Source: CATOSD01 sp965203135 (GTDB lineage Bacteria > Chloroflexota > Dehalococcoidia > Lucifugimonadales > CATOSD01). From it: DNA of 64,000 nt. The notes beneath the pieces were generated by a model. The model was not told where the DNA came from, made no database searches, and saw only the letters and a list, made by a program, of their open reading frames with translations. The translations under genes were made by a program, and so were the position numbers. Location of the stretch: positions 682,001 to 746,000 of the forward strand of contig CBDBBO010000002.1 in the NCBI GenBank assembly GCA_965203135.1, given 5' to 3'. This document shows, piece by piece, positions 25,607 through 34,605 of the stretch (the first letter of the stretch is position 1; each line of letters begins with the position of its first letter).

Positions 25607-27655
25607 TTATGCGTTCGGGCACGGCGGCGTGGCGGCGCGGGTAAGACGGGAGTAGGCGAACACCCCCGCACCCATAATCACGATCAATTCCAAGCAAAAG
25701 GCGCACAGGTTGATCCAGTACACCCATTCACCCGTCGCAAGTTGCGCCACTACCGGCTCGTATTCCAGCTTTGCCAAGAATCCGTTCTGGAAATAGGCTG
25801 CGGACTGGTAGAAGTTCGTCCGGCTCAATAGTATTGCCGCGGCGCCGTAAACCACGGCGAAACTCGCGGCGGCTACTCCAACCGCTGTGCCCGCAGACGA
25901 GAGGAAGGATGACCAATCCCATCCACTCTTCTGATCCTGGACAGAGGGCGGCGCGATGCGAGACCCAATCGCCACGCGCCATATGTAGGCCACCACAAAA
26001 GCCCCGAAGAATAAGAGCAATAGCCTATCGATTTTTATAAACTCACTGTAGCCTTCGAGTCGCCACTCGCCCCCACCAGTAAGACTGAAGGAGTTGTAAG
26101 TAAGCTCTCGCTCCACTACATGCAGGAAGAGTAGTGCAAAGGAAACTATCGCGGTCCAGCCGATGGAGTCGAATCCCGTCTGCACTCTCGATCGGACCGA
26201 TAATAGAACAGCCAGACCGGCGCCAACGCCTATGAAGAAGACGACGTAAGCGCGCACGACGATAAGATCGGCGTCGAGCGGGTTCGCAGCGATGTACGAT
26301 GCGACCAAAATCACACTCAAGCCAATTCCATTCAATGCAAGCCGATACCACATGGACTTCGAGCCACGCCACCACCAGAGGATTACCAGGACAATCGCGG
26401 CGACGAGCAAAATGTAGAGTTCGATAGGCAAGACTCTGGACGGAAGCCACCATTCTATAACTACGATCGCGGGGACTAGGGAGGCTCCAAGAGCCAGGGA
26501 CACCAGGATGAATTCACCATTCCTGGTATTGCGCGATCCGTACTTGCGAAGCTCCGCGATCGCCACGCCGCAGACGGCACCCGCGAGGGCCAACTGCGCG
26601 ATGAGACCCGAGACCGCAGCAATTAGAAACACGGTAGCCAACGCCGCCGACATGATGAGCAACAGGCTTCGTGGCTTGGCTCCTGAAGATTCCGACGGTT
26701 GCCTCGGGCGATTTCGCACGCGGACGAAATTGAACAGCCTCGTCACCAACACTCCTATGCAGGCCAACGCCACGAGCAACGAAGCGACCGGTATCCAGCT
26801 GTACCATGACACCTGTTTCCGAGGGTGATAGGGCATCAGGTCCGAAATCAAAGCCGTCATCAAGAGAATCCCCAGAGCCAGACCCACGAGTGCGCTCAGA
26901 GCTACATACGCCGCGGTATGAACTGCACGACTGTCGTCCACATGGTCTCCGCGTTCACTCATTGCCGCCATGAGTTTTCGCTTGGGCGCCTTCACCTGGC
27001 TCCAACGACGGTACAGGAGCGTTGCGATCAGAAACGTACACAAGGCCGCGACGAGCACGAACTGGAAGCACCAGAAAAGGTACTCTACCCTTACCGGGAG
27101 GTAGACCTCACTGTAGCGCCAGCGAGTGATATAACTCTGCAAAACACTCTGGCCTTCCAAGAACGGCCTGACGAAATCTGAGACGGGAAGTCTATCGATT
27201 CGGAAACCGATTGCCTCAGTGAGTAGTGCAGAGCCAGCACCGGCCATGTTCAGATGCAAAGCTGCCGCTGGCATAAACGCAAGCGCCAGAACCACGTAAG
27301 CGATGATTCTCGTGCCACGAGGCAGCTTCCCCACGCCCCATGCCAACCCCCAGCCCACAGCGACCCCCAGCGCCACGGCGGGCAACACGTTGCGGCTAAT
27401 CATCGACGCCAACGCCGCCGTGTACTCGAACAGGTCCTTGTTGCGCCAGTCAGAGCCGAACAGCAGCACTCGTCCCTCGACTGTGCCCAATGGAGGAACG
27501 TACTCCTTTGAAACGCTCATTCCCGAAGTTGTAGGAGGACCAAGGAGCCCGACCAACAGGTAGATGGCCAGAAACGCGGCGGGAACAGCCTGCCAGCCCT
27601 TGAGCGGGCGCAAGACGGCAAGTAACTTGCCCCACGCTCTACGAGACATAGTCAC
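25607..27655 (-). CDS. 682-aa polytopic membrane protein of unknown function
   Basis: Not recognised. Roughly 15 hydrophobic segments span the protein. After the first one comes PPLGTVEGRVLLFGSDWRNKDLF, which resembles the periplasmic entry (PLGTD..GRD) of OppC-type ABC permeases, and the next region NVLPAVALGVAVGWGLAWG resembles the first permease-domain helix. The EAA loop expected of a working permease is not evident, and the remaining two thirds are simply repeated membrane helices with short basic loops. Single gene: flanked by the carboxylase operon and by a repeat/Trm112 gene. Lower GC than its neighbours, compatible with later acquisition. Confidence 0.7.
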   Translation of the reverse strand: MTMSRRAWGKLLAVLRPLKGWQAVPAAFLAIYLLVGLLGPPTTSGMSVSKEYVPPLGTVEGRVLLFGSDWRNKDLFEYTAALASMISRNVLPAVALGVAVGWGLAWGVGKLPRGTRIIAYVVLALAFMPAAALHLNMAGAGSALLTEAIGFRIDRLPVSDFVRPFLEGQSVLQSYITRWRYSEVYLPVRVEYLFWCFQFVLVAALCTFLIATLLYRRWSQVKAPKRKLMAAMSERGDHVDDSRAVHTAAYVALSALVGLALGILLMTALISDLMPYHPRKQVSWYSWIPVASLLVALACIGVLVTRLFNFVRVRNRPRQPSESSGAKPRSLLLIMSAALATVFLIAAVSGLIAQLALAGAVCGVAIAELRKYGSRNTRNGEFILVSLALGASLVPAIVVIEWWLPSRVLPIELYILLVAAIVLVILWWWRGSKSMWYRLALNGIGLSVILVASYIAANPLDADLIVVRAYVVFFIGVGAGLAVLLSVRSRVQTGFDSIGWTAIVSFALLFLHVVERELTYNSFSLTGGGEWRLEGYSEFIKIDRLLLLFFGAFVVAYIWRVAIGSRIAPPSVQDQKSGWDWSSFLSSAGTAVGVAAASFAVVYGAAAILLSRTNFYQSAAYFQNGFLAKLEYEPVVAQLATGEWVYWINLCAFCLELIVIMGAGVFAYSRLTRAATPPCPNA

Positions 27656-27678
27656 ACTCCGCCCATACGTTCGACGCA

Positions 27679-27697
27679 GGCAACCACAAGGATTGCC
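27679..27697. repeat. GGCAA...TTGCC hairpin repeat, copy 2
   Basis: GGCAA-CCACAAGGA-TTGCC followed by TCTAC; related to the hairpin at 13143-13164. It sits in the 96-nt gap upstream of the membrane-protein gene. Confidence 0.55.
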
Positions 27698-27751
27698 TCT
27701 ACTGGGGACGTGATGCGTGGCGGCCGGGCAAACGCGTGACCCCGAGTCGCG

Positions 27752-27934
27752 TCAGACGCGCAACTCGGGCGGCAGCATGTTGGGGATGGTGTCCTCGATG
27801 GGGAACGTCTCGCCGCAGTCGGCGCAGTGCAGGCTGCCCTCCACGATTTCGTCGCCCTCGCGTTTATCGACGCGGAGACTGAGCGCCCCACGGCAAAGGG
27901 GGCACGCCAGGATATCTACTAGTTCTTCTTTCAC
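27752..27934 (-). CDS. Trm112-family zinc-ribbon protein
   Basis: 60 residues, ATG 27934. ILACPLCRGAL near the N-terminus and HCADCGETFPIEDTIPNML near the C-terminus form the two Cys pairs and the IxxGIPxML-like end of Trm112/UPF0434 proteins. In other organisms Trm112 activates and stabilises SAM methyltransferases; a class I methyltransferase gene lies just upstream in the same orientation. GGAACGCGCC upstream is a weak ribosome-binding site. Confidence 0.85.
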   Translation of the reverse strand: MKEELVDILACPLCRGALSLRVDKREGDEIVEGSLHCADCGETFPIEDTIPNMLPPELRV

Positions 27935-28000
27935 GGGCGCGTTCCTCTCAGTCGTCAGCCTCTCCCACTTCGAGCGGAGGGGACTTGCGAACTCTCCGGG

Positions 28001-28726
28001 CTAACCTCGTTGACGGCGCAGGCTATCGAGTTCCGCCTGTAGTACTCGGGCGCGCTCCTCCGCAGATTGCCGGGCGGCCTCCGATTCCTCCAGCGTGTGC
28101 AGCCGCTCACCGCTCGCGCTGTCCCTCAGCAAGAACCTGCCGTACCCCTCTTCCACACGATACGCGAAGTCTACGCCCAGAACCTCGCTGCGAGACCACA
28201 TGTCTCCGTTGTCCTCAGTGTGCGGCTCGAACCGCCGGTACTCCCCATCCACCAGTCGCTCCCCTACCAGAGGCTCCCCGTAGTACTCGCCCCGGATGTC
28301 CAGGCGCCAATACTCCTGCACGCCCATGCGCGCGTAGATGTCGCGCTTCTCACCCAGGTCGCGCGACGCTGTGCTCTCCGACGCCACCTCGAGGACGAAC
28401 GCGGGGGTTCGCCCCCACTCGTCGATTCGGTAGCTCCGTCGGTCCCGCTTTATCGCCCTGGAGTCCACTTCCAGGCCGAAGACGATGAACCCGTCGGGCA
28501 CGACGACCGAGCCGGGCACGCGCGAGTCGTAGATGACGTTGACCGATGGGCCGCAGCACAGTGTGGTCGGATCGTTCGCGTAGCGCGCTCCCAGTATCGA
28601 CATGACGTGGCGGATGGGTTCGTCTTGTTGCATGCCGTCCTCGGGCGGTTCGGGGTCCGGTAACAGGTCGTACCAGGGGATTTCGGTCGAAATCCCCGGC
28701 GCCCTCTTGTGGTCGGCGGTTGCCAT
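28001..28726 (-). CDS. Uma2 family (DUF820) PD-(D/E)xK-fold protein
   Basis: 241 residues from ATG 28726, which has TGGAGG 6 nt upstream. Family core: SVVVPDGFIVFG, AFVLEVASESTASRD, then KRDIYARMGVQEYWRLDI, giving the D...ExA...K arrangement of Uma2 restriction-endonuclease-like proteins. A C-terminal coiled coil (LEESEAARQSAEERARVLQ) is typical. Family function is unknown; many copies occur in mobile-rich genomes. Confidence 0.85.
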   Translation of the reverse strand: MATADHKRAPGISTEIPWYDLLPDPEPPEDGMQQDEPIRHVMSILGARYANDPTTLCCGPSVNVIYDSRVPGSVVVPDGFIVFGLEVDSRAIKRDRRSYRIDEWGRTPAFVLEVASESTASRDLGEKRDIYARMGVQEYWRLDIRGEYYGEPLVGERLVDGEYRRFEPHTEDNGDMWSRSEVLGVDFAYRVEEGYGRFLLRDSASGERLHTLEESEAARQSAEERARVLQAELDSLRRQRG

Positions 28727-28792
28727 CAGGAGCCTCCATTGGGCGGTGGTTCCGGTGTTCCCCCTCTCGCGGGAACCACCCATGTTCCACCG

Positions 28793-29581
28793 CTACCGCT
28801 TGCGGCCCAGTATGCGTATCTGGGATGTGCTGAAGAACAAGTTGCCTTCGCCGTCGCGCCCGATGTCTATATGCTCTCTGAGCGATTCGGGGGCATTCTC
28901 TATCAAGCTGTGGATGCGCCGCCGGTTGTCGGGCGGAGTGTCGGCGCGGGCCATCCAGTTCTCCAGCGACCTCATCCGACCGCTGGTGACGTACACCTGC
29001 TCGACCTCCAGGCCGGCCGCGCGGTAGGCGGCGTTCCACTCCGTGAAGCTGCGATTGCATCCATGGCTGGAATCACGCAACCACTCCAGTTGGTCCACGT
29101 AAGCCTGAGCCGCCGCGTCTTCCGGCCCCATGCTGTCGGCCACCAGCACTATTCCGCCAGTCTTGCACACCCGCGCCATCTCGCGCACCGCTCCCTGGTG
29201 GTCCGGGAAGTGCGCCGCCGCGAGGCGCGAGGTCACGATGTCGAACCGTTCGTCCACAAACGGCAGCGCCTGGGCGTCCGCCGCTACCCGCCACAGGTTT
29301 GTCACGCCCCTATCCCGCATCACGATAGGGACCTCCCTCAGCATCAGCACGGCGACGTCGCTCGCCACCGCCTGCCGCACGTGCGGCGCGAATGCGCACG
29401 CCAGGTGGCCGGGGCCCGCCCCCACGTCCAGCACCAACTCGCCGCCCTGCGGGTTCGCCATACGCACCAGTTGGGCCAGCGCCTTCTGGTCGCCGTGGCT
29501 TTCGCGGTAGCGCCCGGCGCGCTTGCCGAAGTAGTCTATAGATGCCAATTGTCGAGGCTGCGCCTGTGAACTGTTCGCCAT
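28793..29581 (-). CDS. class I SAM-dependent methyltransferase
   Basis: 262 residues from ATG 29581 (CATGGGAGT; upstream frame to 29656 is not family-like). Motif I VLDVGAGPGHLA, acidic residue ASDVAVLML, motif II-like AADAQALPFVDERFD and post-I HFPDHQGAVREMARV CKTGG mark a UbiE/Methyltransf_11-type enzyme. Substrate unknown. A Trm112 homologue lies two genes downstream, a possible activator. Confidence 0.87.
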   Translation of the reverse strand: MANSSQAQPRQLASIDYFGKRAGRYRESHGDQKALAQLVRMANPQGGELVLDVGAGPGHLACAFAPHVRQAVASDVAVLMLREVPIVMRDRGVTNLWRVAADAQALPFVDERFDIVTSRLAAAHFPDHQGAVREMARVCKTGGIVLVADSMGPEDAAAQAYVDQLEWLRDSSHGCNRSFTEWNAAYRAAGLEVEQVYVTSGRMRSLENWMARADTPPDNRRRIHSLIENAPESLREHIDIGRDGEGNLFFSTSQIRILGRKR

Positions 29582-29710
29582 GGGAGTTAGTCGAACGCTC
29601 CTTCGTATCAATAGGTGAGTGTCGCGGAGCGCGTCCGCGGCCCCGGTCGCAGCCAAACGGTAGCACCGCTCAGTGTATGCGTCAATTCTAGCGAACGGGG
29701 GGCGCGTTCT

Positions 29711-30208
29711 CTAGCCGGAGATCGCCATCTCGTACAGCGCCGCGAGCAGGTCGGCCAGCAGAAACACCAGCACCCCCAGTATCGCGATGAGGTTGTAGCC
29801 TGACAGCGCCCGCGAAACTCGCGCCAAACGACCGGGTGGATGGTCTGTCCTCAGTTCGGGCGCGACCGACGTGACGGTGCGGCGTCTTCTCCATGCGAGC
29901 ACGAACATCGCCGCGGCCAACGCCACCTTCGCCGCAAGCACCAGCACGTAGGCGGCGCCTACCGAAGCCGATTCGAGCCGGTGGAAAGTGAGAACACCTC
30001 CTGTGACCACGAGCACGATGATGCAGGTGTCCACCAGCGCCCGGAACTCGATAGCGGCGGCCTCGCCCAGCAGCTCTGCCGCGCGGGGATGGCGACGGGA
30101 CGCGGGACGCAGCACCAGCAGGTAGAAGAGGCTGCCGCCCACCCAGGCCACTGCGGACACCACGTGCAGCCACCTGACCGCGAGCATGAAGACGTCGCCT
30201 GCGCTCAC
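29711..30208 (-). CDS. CopD-like / DUF2269 integral membrane protein
   Basis: 165 residues with four hydrophobic helices. The N-terminal RWLHVVSAVAWVGGSLFY carries the His and the W-GG pattern of CopD-type copper/heme-binding membrane proteins; a second conserved helix is CIIVLVVTGGVLTF. It is followed on the same strand (upstream) by a TlpA-like thiol-disulfide lipoprotein, which fits cofactor or copper handling at the membrane. Confidence 0.75.
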   Translation of the reverse strand: MSAGDVFMLAVRWLHVVSAVAWVGGSLFYLLVLRPASRRHPRAAELLGEAAAIEFRALVDTCIIVLVVTGGVLTFHRLESASVGAAYVLVLAAKVALAAAMFVLAWRRRRTVTSVAPELRTDHPPGRLARVSRALSGYNLIAILGVLVFLLADLLAALYEMAISG

Positions 30209-30301
30209 TTCACCCGCCGCTTACGGTATTGCGCCGTTGCTGCCCCCTGGCTTCTTCGCCTCCCGCAGGCGTTGCCTGTGCCGCAGAGCAACCGCACGAC
30301 G

Positions 30302-30901
30302 CTAGGGGAGAATCTCCGCGACCAGTTCCTCCAGTTTCTCGCGGTTGAGCGGCCCGCTCCACTTGCGCACGATCCCGTGGTCGGCATTCAGGAAGAACGT
30401 TGTGGGAAAGCCCTGCACTTCGTACTTCTGGAAGGCGATCTCGCCGTCCCGGTCCGGGCCGAGAGCGTACGTCACGCCCAGCCTGTCGACGAACTCCTGC
30501 CCGTTCTGCTCGGAGTCCACGCCGACGAGCTGCACGCCTATGAATGCCAGGCCGGCGTCCTTGTGCTCCTGGAACGATGCCTCGAGGTCCGGCATCTCGG
30601 CCACGCACGGCGGGCACGACGGAAACCAGAAATTCAGCACGACGGGTCGGCCCTCCAGCTCGGAGAGAGTGAGCGTGTCTCCGGCGGCGTGGTTGGCATT
30701 GGCGAACAGCGGCAGCTCGAAGTCCGGGGCCGGGTCGAGCGGCTCGGCGTCTTCCGATGCGGCGTTTGCCGGAGTGGCGTCCTCCGGCTCAGCGTCCTCG
30801 GGTTCGCCGGATTCCCCGCCGCAGGCGGCGGCAAGTAGCAGAACTAGAAAGAGCACCGCCAGAATCGCGAGAGCATTCGAGCGCGGGTTTGGTTTGCCCA
30901 T
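30302..30901 (-). CDS. TlpA/ResA-like thioredoxin lipoprotein
   Basis: 199 residues. Signal peptide II with lipobox LLAAAC (Cys about 27), an acidic Ala/Glu/Pro linker, then a redoxin domain with the active site FWFPSCPPCVAEMPDLE and the cis-Pro loop VQGFPTTFFL. Membrane-anchored, extracytoplasmic reductase of disulfides, probably in cytochrome c or copper-site maturation; the CopD-like gene downstream supports this. Start ATG 30901, 3 nt after the SbcD stop, so co-transcribed. Confidence 0.9.
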   Translation of the reverse strand: MGKPNPRSNALAILAVLFLVLLLAAACGGESGEPEDAEPEDATPANAASEDAEPLDPAPDFELPLFANANHAAGDTLTLSELEGRPVVLNFWFPSCPPCVAEMPDLEASFQEHKDAGLAFIGVQLVGVDSEQNGQEFVDRLGVTYALGPDRDGEIAFQKYEVQGFPTTFFLNADHGIVRKWSGPLNREKLEELVAEILP

Positions 30902-30904
30902 CGA

Positions 30905-32164
30905 TCAGACTTCCTCCACGATAAGCTCCTCCGCCCTGCCCATCAAGACGGCCGCCCTGTCCTTCGCAACGTTCCTGGTGTCCAGGTAAACGCGCAGCAA
31001 CTCCTGTGGCGTGGTGCCCTTGGAGTAGGCGTCGCCGAGCCTGTTCTTTGGCTGCTCGATGGGTTGCTTGGATACGGAGGCCACGTAGAAGGCCCCGTCC
31101 AGCGCCTGTCGTATCTCGGCGTCTCTCAGGTGCCCCTGTAGTTCGAGCGGATACGCGACGTTGAGCTTGACGATGGCGCCATCGACTTGGTGCCTCTCAA
31201 TCTCCTTCAGCACAGTTGCCGTCGGGTCCTGGTCTCCCGTCCGCAGCCTGACATCTATGGTCACAAACCTGCGGGCGTTCACCTTCCGGAACCGGAAGGA
31301 CTTGAGGCGCGACCCGGCAGGAAGCGCGGTATCCAATTCGATCACGCAGAAACCCTTGTCGTCGCCCTCCTCACCGAAGTCCACGCGCTCGAGGCTTCCG
31401 GCGTAGGCCATCTTGGGATGTTCTCCGACGACCTGGTGCTTGTGAATGTGGCCCAGCGCCACGTAGTCGAACTGCGGGCGCGCCAGGCTGCTACGCAGCA
31501 GCACGTGGTCCCGGCCCAGCATCATGCTGCGCTCGGAGCCGTGCCGGACGCCGTCCTGGGTCGAGCCGCCCACCACGGCCGAGCTTACCGTCACGTGCGC
31601 GGCGAGGACGGCCGGCAGAGCCGGGTCCAGCCGTTCCGCCAGGGTCCTGACGCCCTCGGTCAGGCGGTCCTGTATGAGCGCGTTGATCTCGTCGATCGTC
31701 AGCCCGGCCCTCTCCTCTGACGCCAGAAACTGGCTGCGCCTGATCCACGGAACCGAGACGATCTGTACCGACCCGGACGGCGTTTCGACGACGTGCGTGC
31801 CCAGCCGCTCGCCCACGTGCACCATTCGGACGCCGAGCGTGTCGAAAATCTCCAGCGCCGTCGCCGGTCCGGCGGTGAGCGGCATGTCGTGGTTGCCGAC
31901 CACCAGGAAGGCCGGAATACCGGCGTTGGCGAGCCTGGCGATGCGGGAGGCGAACTCCCTCTGGTGAGTCTGGCTGGGGTTGCGGCTCTTGTAGGCGTCG
32001 CCGGCAAACAGCGCAAGGTCGGCGCGCTCGGCGATGGCGTAGTCGACGACCTCGTCGAATGTGGCGAGGAAGTCTCCCAGCCGAGCCGACAGACCTGTGT
32101 CCGGGTCTATCCGCCCATAGTTCTCGACGCCTATGTGAACATCGCTGAAGTGGACTATCTTCAT
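30905..32164 (-). CDS. sbcD: SbcD/Mre11-type DNA repair exonuclease
   Basis: 419 residues from ATG 32164. Phosphoesterase motifs: HFSDVHIG (I), LALFAGDAY (II), VVGNHDMPLT (III), VLAAHVTVS and ALGHIHKHQ (IV-V). Mn2+-dependent 3'-5' exonuclease/endonuclease that normally works with the SbcC/Rad50 ATPase; no SbcC gene is adjacent. Followed by a capping C-terminal domain of normal length. Confidence 0.88.
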   Translation of the reverse strand: MKIVHFSDVHIGVENYGRIDPDTGLSARLGDFLATFDEVVDYAIAERADLALFAGDAYKSRNPSQTHQREFASRIARLANAGIPAFLVVGNHDMPLTAGPATALEIFDTLGVRMVHVGERLGTHVVETPSGSVQIVSVPWIRRSQFLASEERAGLTIDEINALIQDRLTEGVRTLAERLDPALPAVLAAHVTVSSAVVGGSTQDGVRHGSERSMMLGRDHVLLRSSLARPQFDYVALGHIHKHQVVGEHPKMAYAGSLERVDFGEEGDDKGFCVIELDTALPAGSRLKSFRFRKVNARRFVTIDVRLRTGDQDPTATVLKEIERHQVDGAIVKLNVAYPLELQGHLRDAEIRQALDGAFYVASVSKQPIEQPKNRLGDAYSKGTTPQELLRVYLDTRNVAKDRAAVLMGRAEELIVEEV

Positions 32165-32224
32165 GGGCCTGTTCGCGGGCCTACCAGCGGCGTGTCCGGC
32201 ATCTCGGACCGGACGCACCCCGGC

Positions 32225-33565
32225 TCATGCGGCCAGCCGACGCGCCAACTCTCCGGGCAGCGCGTCGATAGCGACGCGGGTCTGAGCCATGGAGTCGCGT
32301 TCGCGTATGGTGACAGCGTGATCATCGAGCGAGTCGAAGTCCACCGTGACGCAGATGGGCGTGCCAATCTCGTCCTGACGCCGGTAGCGGCGGCCGATGC
32401 TCTGGGCGGAGTCGTACTGGACCACGCCGTTCTTCCCGGCGGAGCGCCTGATCCTCTCGAAAACGTCCCTCGCCAGCGGCTCCAGTCGCTGGTTGCGGCT
32501 GAGCGGCAGCACCGCGACCTTCACCGGCGCCAGCGACGGGTGAAGCCGCAGCAGCACGCGCGTCTCCGTGCGCCCGGATGCGGTGGGGGCCTCCTCTTCG
32601 GTGTAGGCGTCCACCAGGAACGTCATCATCGCGCGGTCGACTCCCGCGGACGGCTCGACGACGTAAGGCACCACGCGCTCACCCGCCTCGTCGTCGAACC
32701 ATGACAGCGACTCTCCGCTCGCGGCGGCGTGGGCGGTCAGGTCGTAATCCGTGCGGTTGGCGATTCCCTGTATTTCCCCCCAGCCCCAGGGGAACAGGTA
32801 CTCTATGTCGTGCGTGGCCTTCGAGTAGTGGGCCAGCTCGCTGCCCTCGTGCGCGCGGACGCGCAGCCGGTCCGGGCTGATGCCGAGCTCCCGGTACCAG
32901 TCCAGGCACTCCTCCACCCAGGCGCTGTGGCACTCGTCGTCCTCTCCCGGCCTTACGAAGTACTCGATCTCCATGATCTCGAACTCGCGGGTGCGAAAAA
33001 TGAAGTTGCCGGTCGTAATCTCGTTGCGAAACGCCTTGCCGATCTGCGCCACGCCGAAAGGTAGCTTGCGCCGCGTGGTGTTCAGCACGTTGTTGAAGTT
33101 GACGAATATCCCCTGGGCCGTTTCGGGTCTCAGGTAGACGGTCGACGCATCCTCCTCGACCGGGCCCATGAAGGTGCGGAACATCAGGTTGAAGTTTCGG
33201 GAGTCCGTGAGCATGCCCCCGCACTCAGGGCATCTGGGACCGTCGAGGTGATCTTCACGCCAGCGCTTGCGACAGTCGCGACAGTCCACGAGCGGGTCGG
33301 TGAAGCTCTCCAGGTGGCCGCTTGCGCGCCAGACGTCCGGGTGCATGATGATCGCCGCGTCCAGGCCCACCATGTCGTCACGGCCCCACACGAACCGGCG
33401 CCACCAGGCGTCTTTCACGTTGCGCTTCAGCTCGACGCCCAAGGGACCGTAGTCGTAGGTGCTTGCGAGGCCTCCGTAGACCTCGCTGCTCTGAAAGATG
33501 AAACCGCGCCGCTTGCACAGCGACACTATCTTGTCCAAGTCGATTGTGGTGGCGATGTCGGTCAC
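32225..33565 (-). CDS. glyS: glycyl-tRNA synthetase (alpha2 type)
   Basis: 446 residues from GTG 33565; the open frame to 33757 upstream is not family-like and a TATAAT box lies at 33609-33614. Class II signatures: N-terminal LCKRRGFIFQSSEVYGG, zinc-type CRDCRKRW and CPECGG pairs, motif 2 FRNEITTGNFIFRTREFE, and motif 3-like SAGVDRAMMTFL, with an anticodon-binding domain at the end (VAVLPLSRN). Charges tRNA-Gly. Single-chain form as in archaea/eukaryotes and many non-proteobacteria. Confidence 0.95.
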   Translation of the reverse strand: MTDIATTIDLDKIVSLCKRRGFIFQSSEVYGGLASTYDYGPLGVELKRNVKDAWWRRFVWGRDDMVGLDAAIIMHPDVWRASGHLESFTDPLVDCRDCRKRWREDHLDGPRCPECGGMLTDSRNFNLMFRTFMGPVEEDASTVYLRPETAQGIFVNFNNVLNTTRRKLPFGVAQIGKAFRNEITTGNFIFRTREFEIMEIEYFVRPGEDDECHSAWVEECLDWYRELGISPDRLRVRAHEGSELAHYSKATHDIEYLFPWGWGEIQGIANRTDYDLTAHAAASGESLSWFDDEAGERVVPYVVEPSAGVDRAMMTFLVDAYTEEEAPTASGRTETRVLLRLHPSLAPVKVAVLPLSRNQRLEPLARDVFERIRRSAGKNGVVQYDSAQSIGRRYRRQDEIGTPICVTVDFDSLDDHAVTIRERDSMAQTRVAIDALPGELARRLAA

Positions 33566-33608
33566 GGATGGTCCCTCACGTGTAGGCAACTTGGCAGGTT
33601 CACGCCAA

Positions 33609-33614
33609 ATTATA
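33609..33614 (-). promoter_or_regulatory. -10 box upstream of glyS
   Basis: Perfect TATAAT on the minus strand, 44 nt before the GTG start. A convincing -35 at 17-18 nt is lacking (ATTCCG), so support is moderate. Confidence 0.45.
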
Positions 33615-33732
33615 CCACGCGCACCGTGCGCCGGAATTCTTGACGGCCTGCGCTTAGTCGCGAGGGGCGTGGCTCGGCGGCCCGTAACCTGTCGGTCGAA
33701 TGGCGACGAGCCGTGATGGACCCGCGACGTTG

Positions 33733-34605
33733 CTAGCCGCCGAACGGCCACCACCACCGGCGGCGGGGAGCGGGCTGCTCAGCCTCCTGGCGAGGGGCAC
33801 GGGTCGGCTGGCGTCGCTCGCCTAAGAGGCCCGGTTCGATTGCCATTAGCTGCCCCTGCTCGTCCTCTGAGAGTTCTTCCCGCAGGCGTTGCGAAATCGC
33901 GACGTGCTGCATGGCCTGCTCGGAGGGCAGGCGTTGCGCCGCAGACACAATCGAGGCCGCGATAGACGCGGCGGCCTGCTCGTCCAACTGCAGCATGGCT
34001 CGCAGCCTCGCCATCATCATCGCGCGCAACCTGTCCTGCAGCATGTCATGTTCGGCGCGCAGCAGAGTCGACACGCGATCGGACCTCTCGCTATCTGAGA
34101 GCGGGGCGATCTCGGAGAACTTCTCCAGCATCGTCTGGACCTTCTGGCTGTCGTCGAGGGCGCCGAGCGCGAACCAGTCCACGTACTCTTCCGACCTGAG
34201 CGACCCAATGATGTCGTTGAACCGATGAATGGGCAGCGGCTTGGTGCAGTAGCGGCTTGGGCTGACGTTTGCGAATTGCAGTCTGTCGCGCTCGGCCTGC
34301 GTCGAAGTGAGAATCAGAACCGGGATGCGGTTGAGGGTCTCGCTTTGGCTCATCGCCGCCAGCACCTCGTAGCCGTTCATCTTGGGCATGTTGAGATCCA
34401 GCAGAATCAGGTCGGGCGTAGGCGTGTCGGAATGGACGCCGACCTTTGTGAGCATCGACATCGCGACCTCGCCGTCCTCGGCTACGGTCACGTTCACCGG
34501 GTGGTCCGAGCCCCCGAGGATTCGCTGCGTCAGCTCCACGTCCGCGGGATTGTCTTCAACGAGCAAAACGTCAACAGGTCTGATTTCCGGGCTTTCAACC
34601 GTCAT
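33733..34605 (-). CDS. response regulator with helical C-terminal domain
   Basis: 290 residues. Start is the second of two ATGs (34605), because AGGAGG lies directly against the first (34611) and 6 nt from the second. REC domain: VLLVEDNPADVEL, phospho-acceptor in LILLDLNMPKMNG, and CTKPLPI. The C-terminal about 150 residues are helical and lack any DNA-binding or enzymatic signature; the end is Arg/Trp-rich (RRRWWWPFGG). Overlaps the upstream hybrid kinase by 11 nt, so translationally coupled. Confidence 0.85.
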   Translation of the reverse strand: MTVESPEIRPVDVLLVEDNPADVELTQRILGGSDHPVNVTVAEDGEVAMSMLTKVGVHSDTPTPDLILLDLNMPKMNGYEVLAAMSQSETLNRIPVLILTSTQAERDRLQFANVSPSRYCTKPLPIHRFNDIIGSLRSEEYVDWFALGALDDSQKVQTMLEKFSEIAPLSDSERSDRVSTLLRAEHDMLQDRLRAMMMARLRAMLQLDEQAAASIAASIVSAAQRLPSEQAMQHVAISQRLREELSEDEQGQLMAIEPGLLGERRQPTRAPRQEAEQPAPRRRWWWPFGG

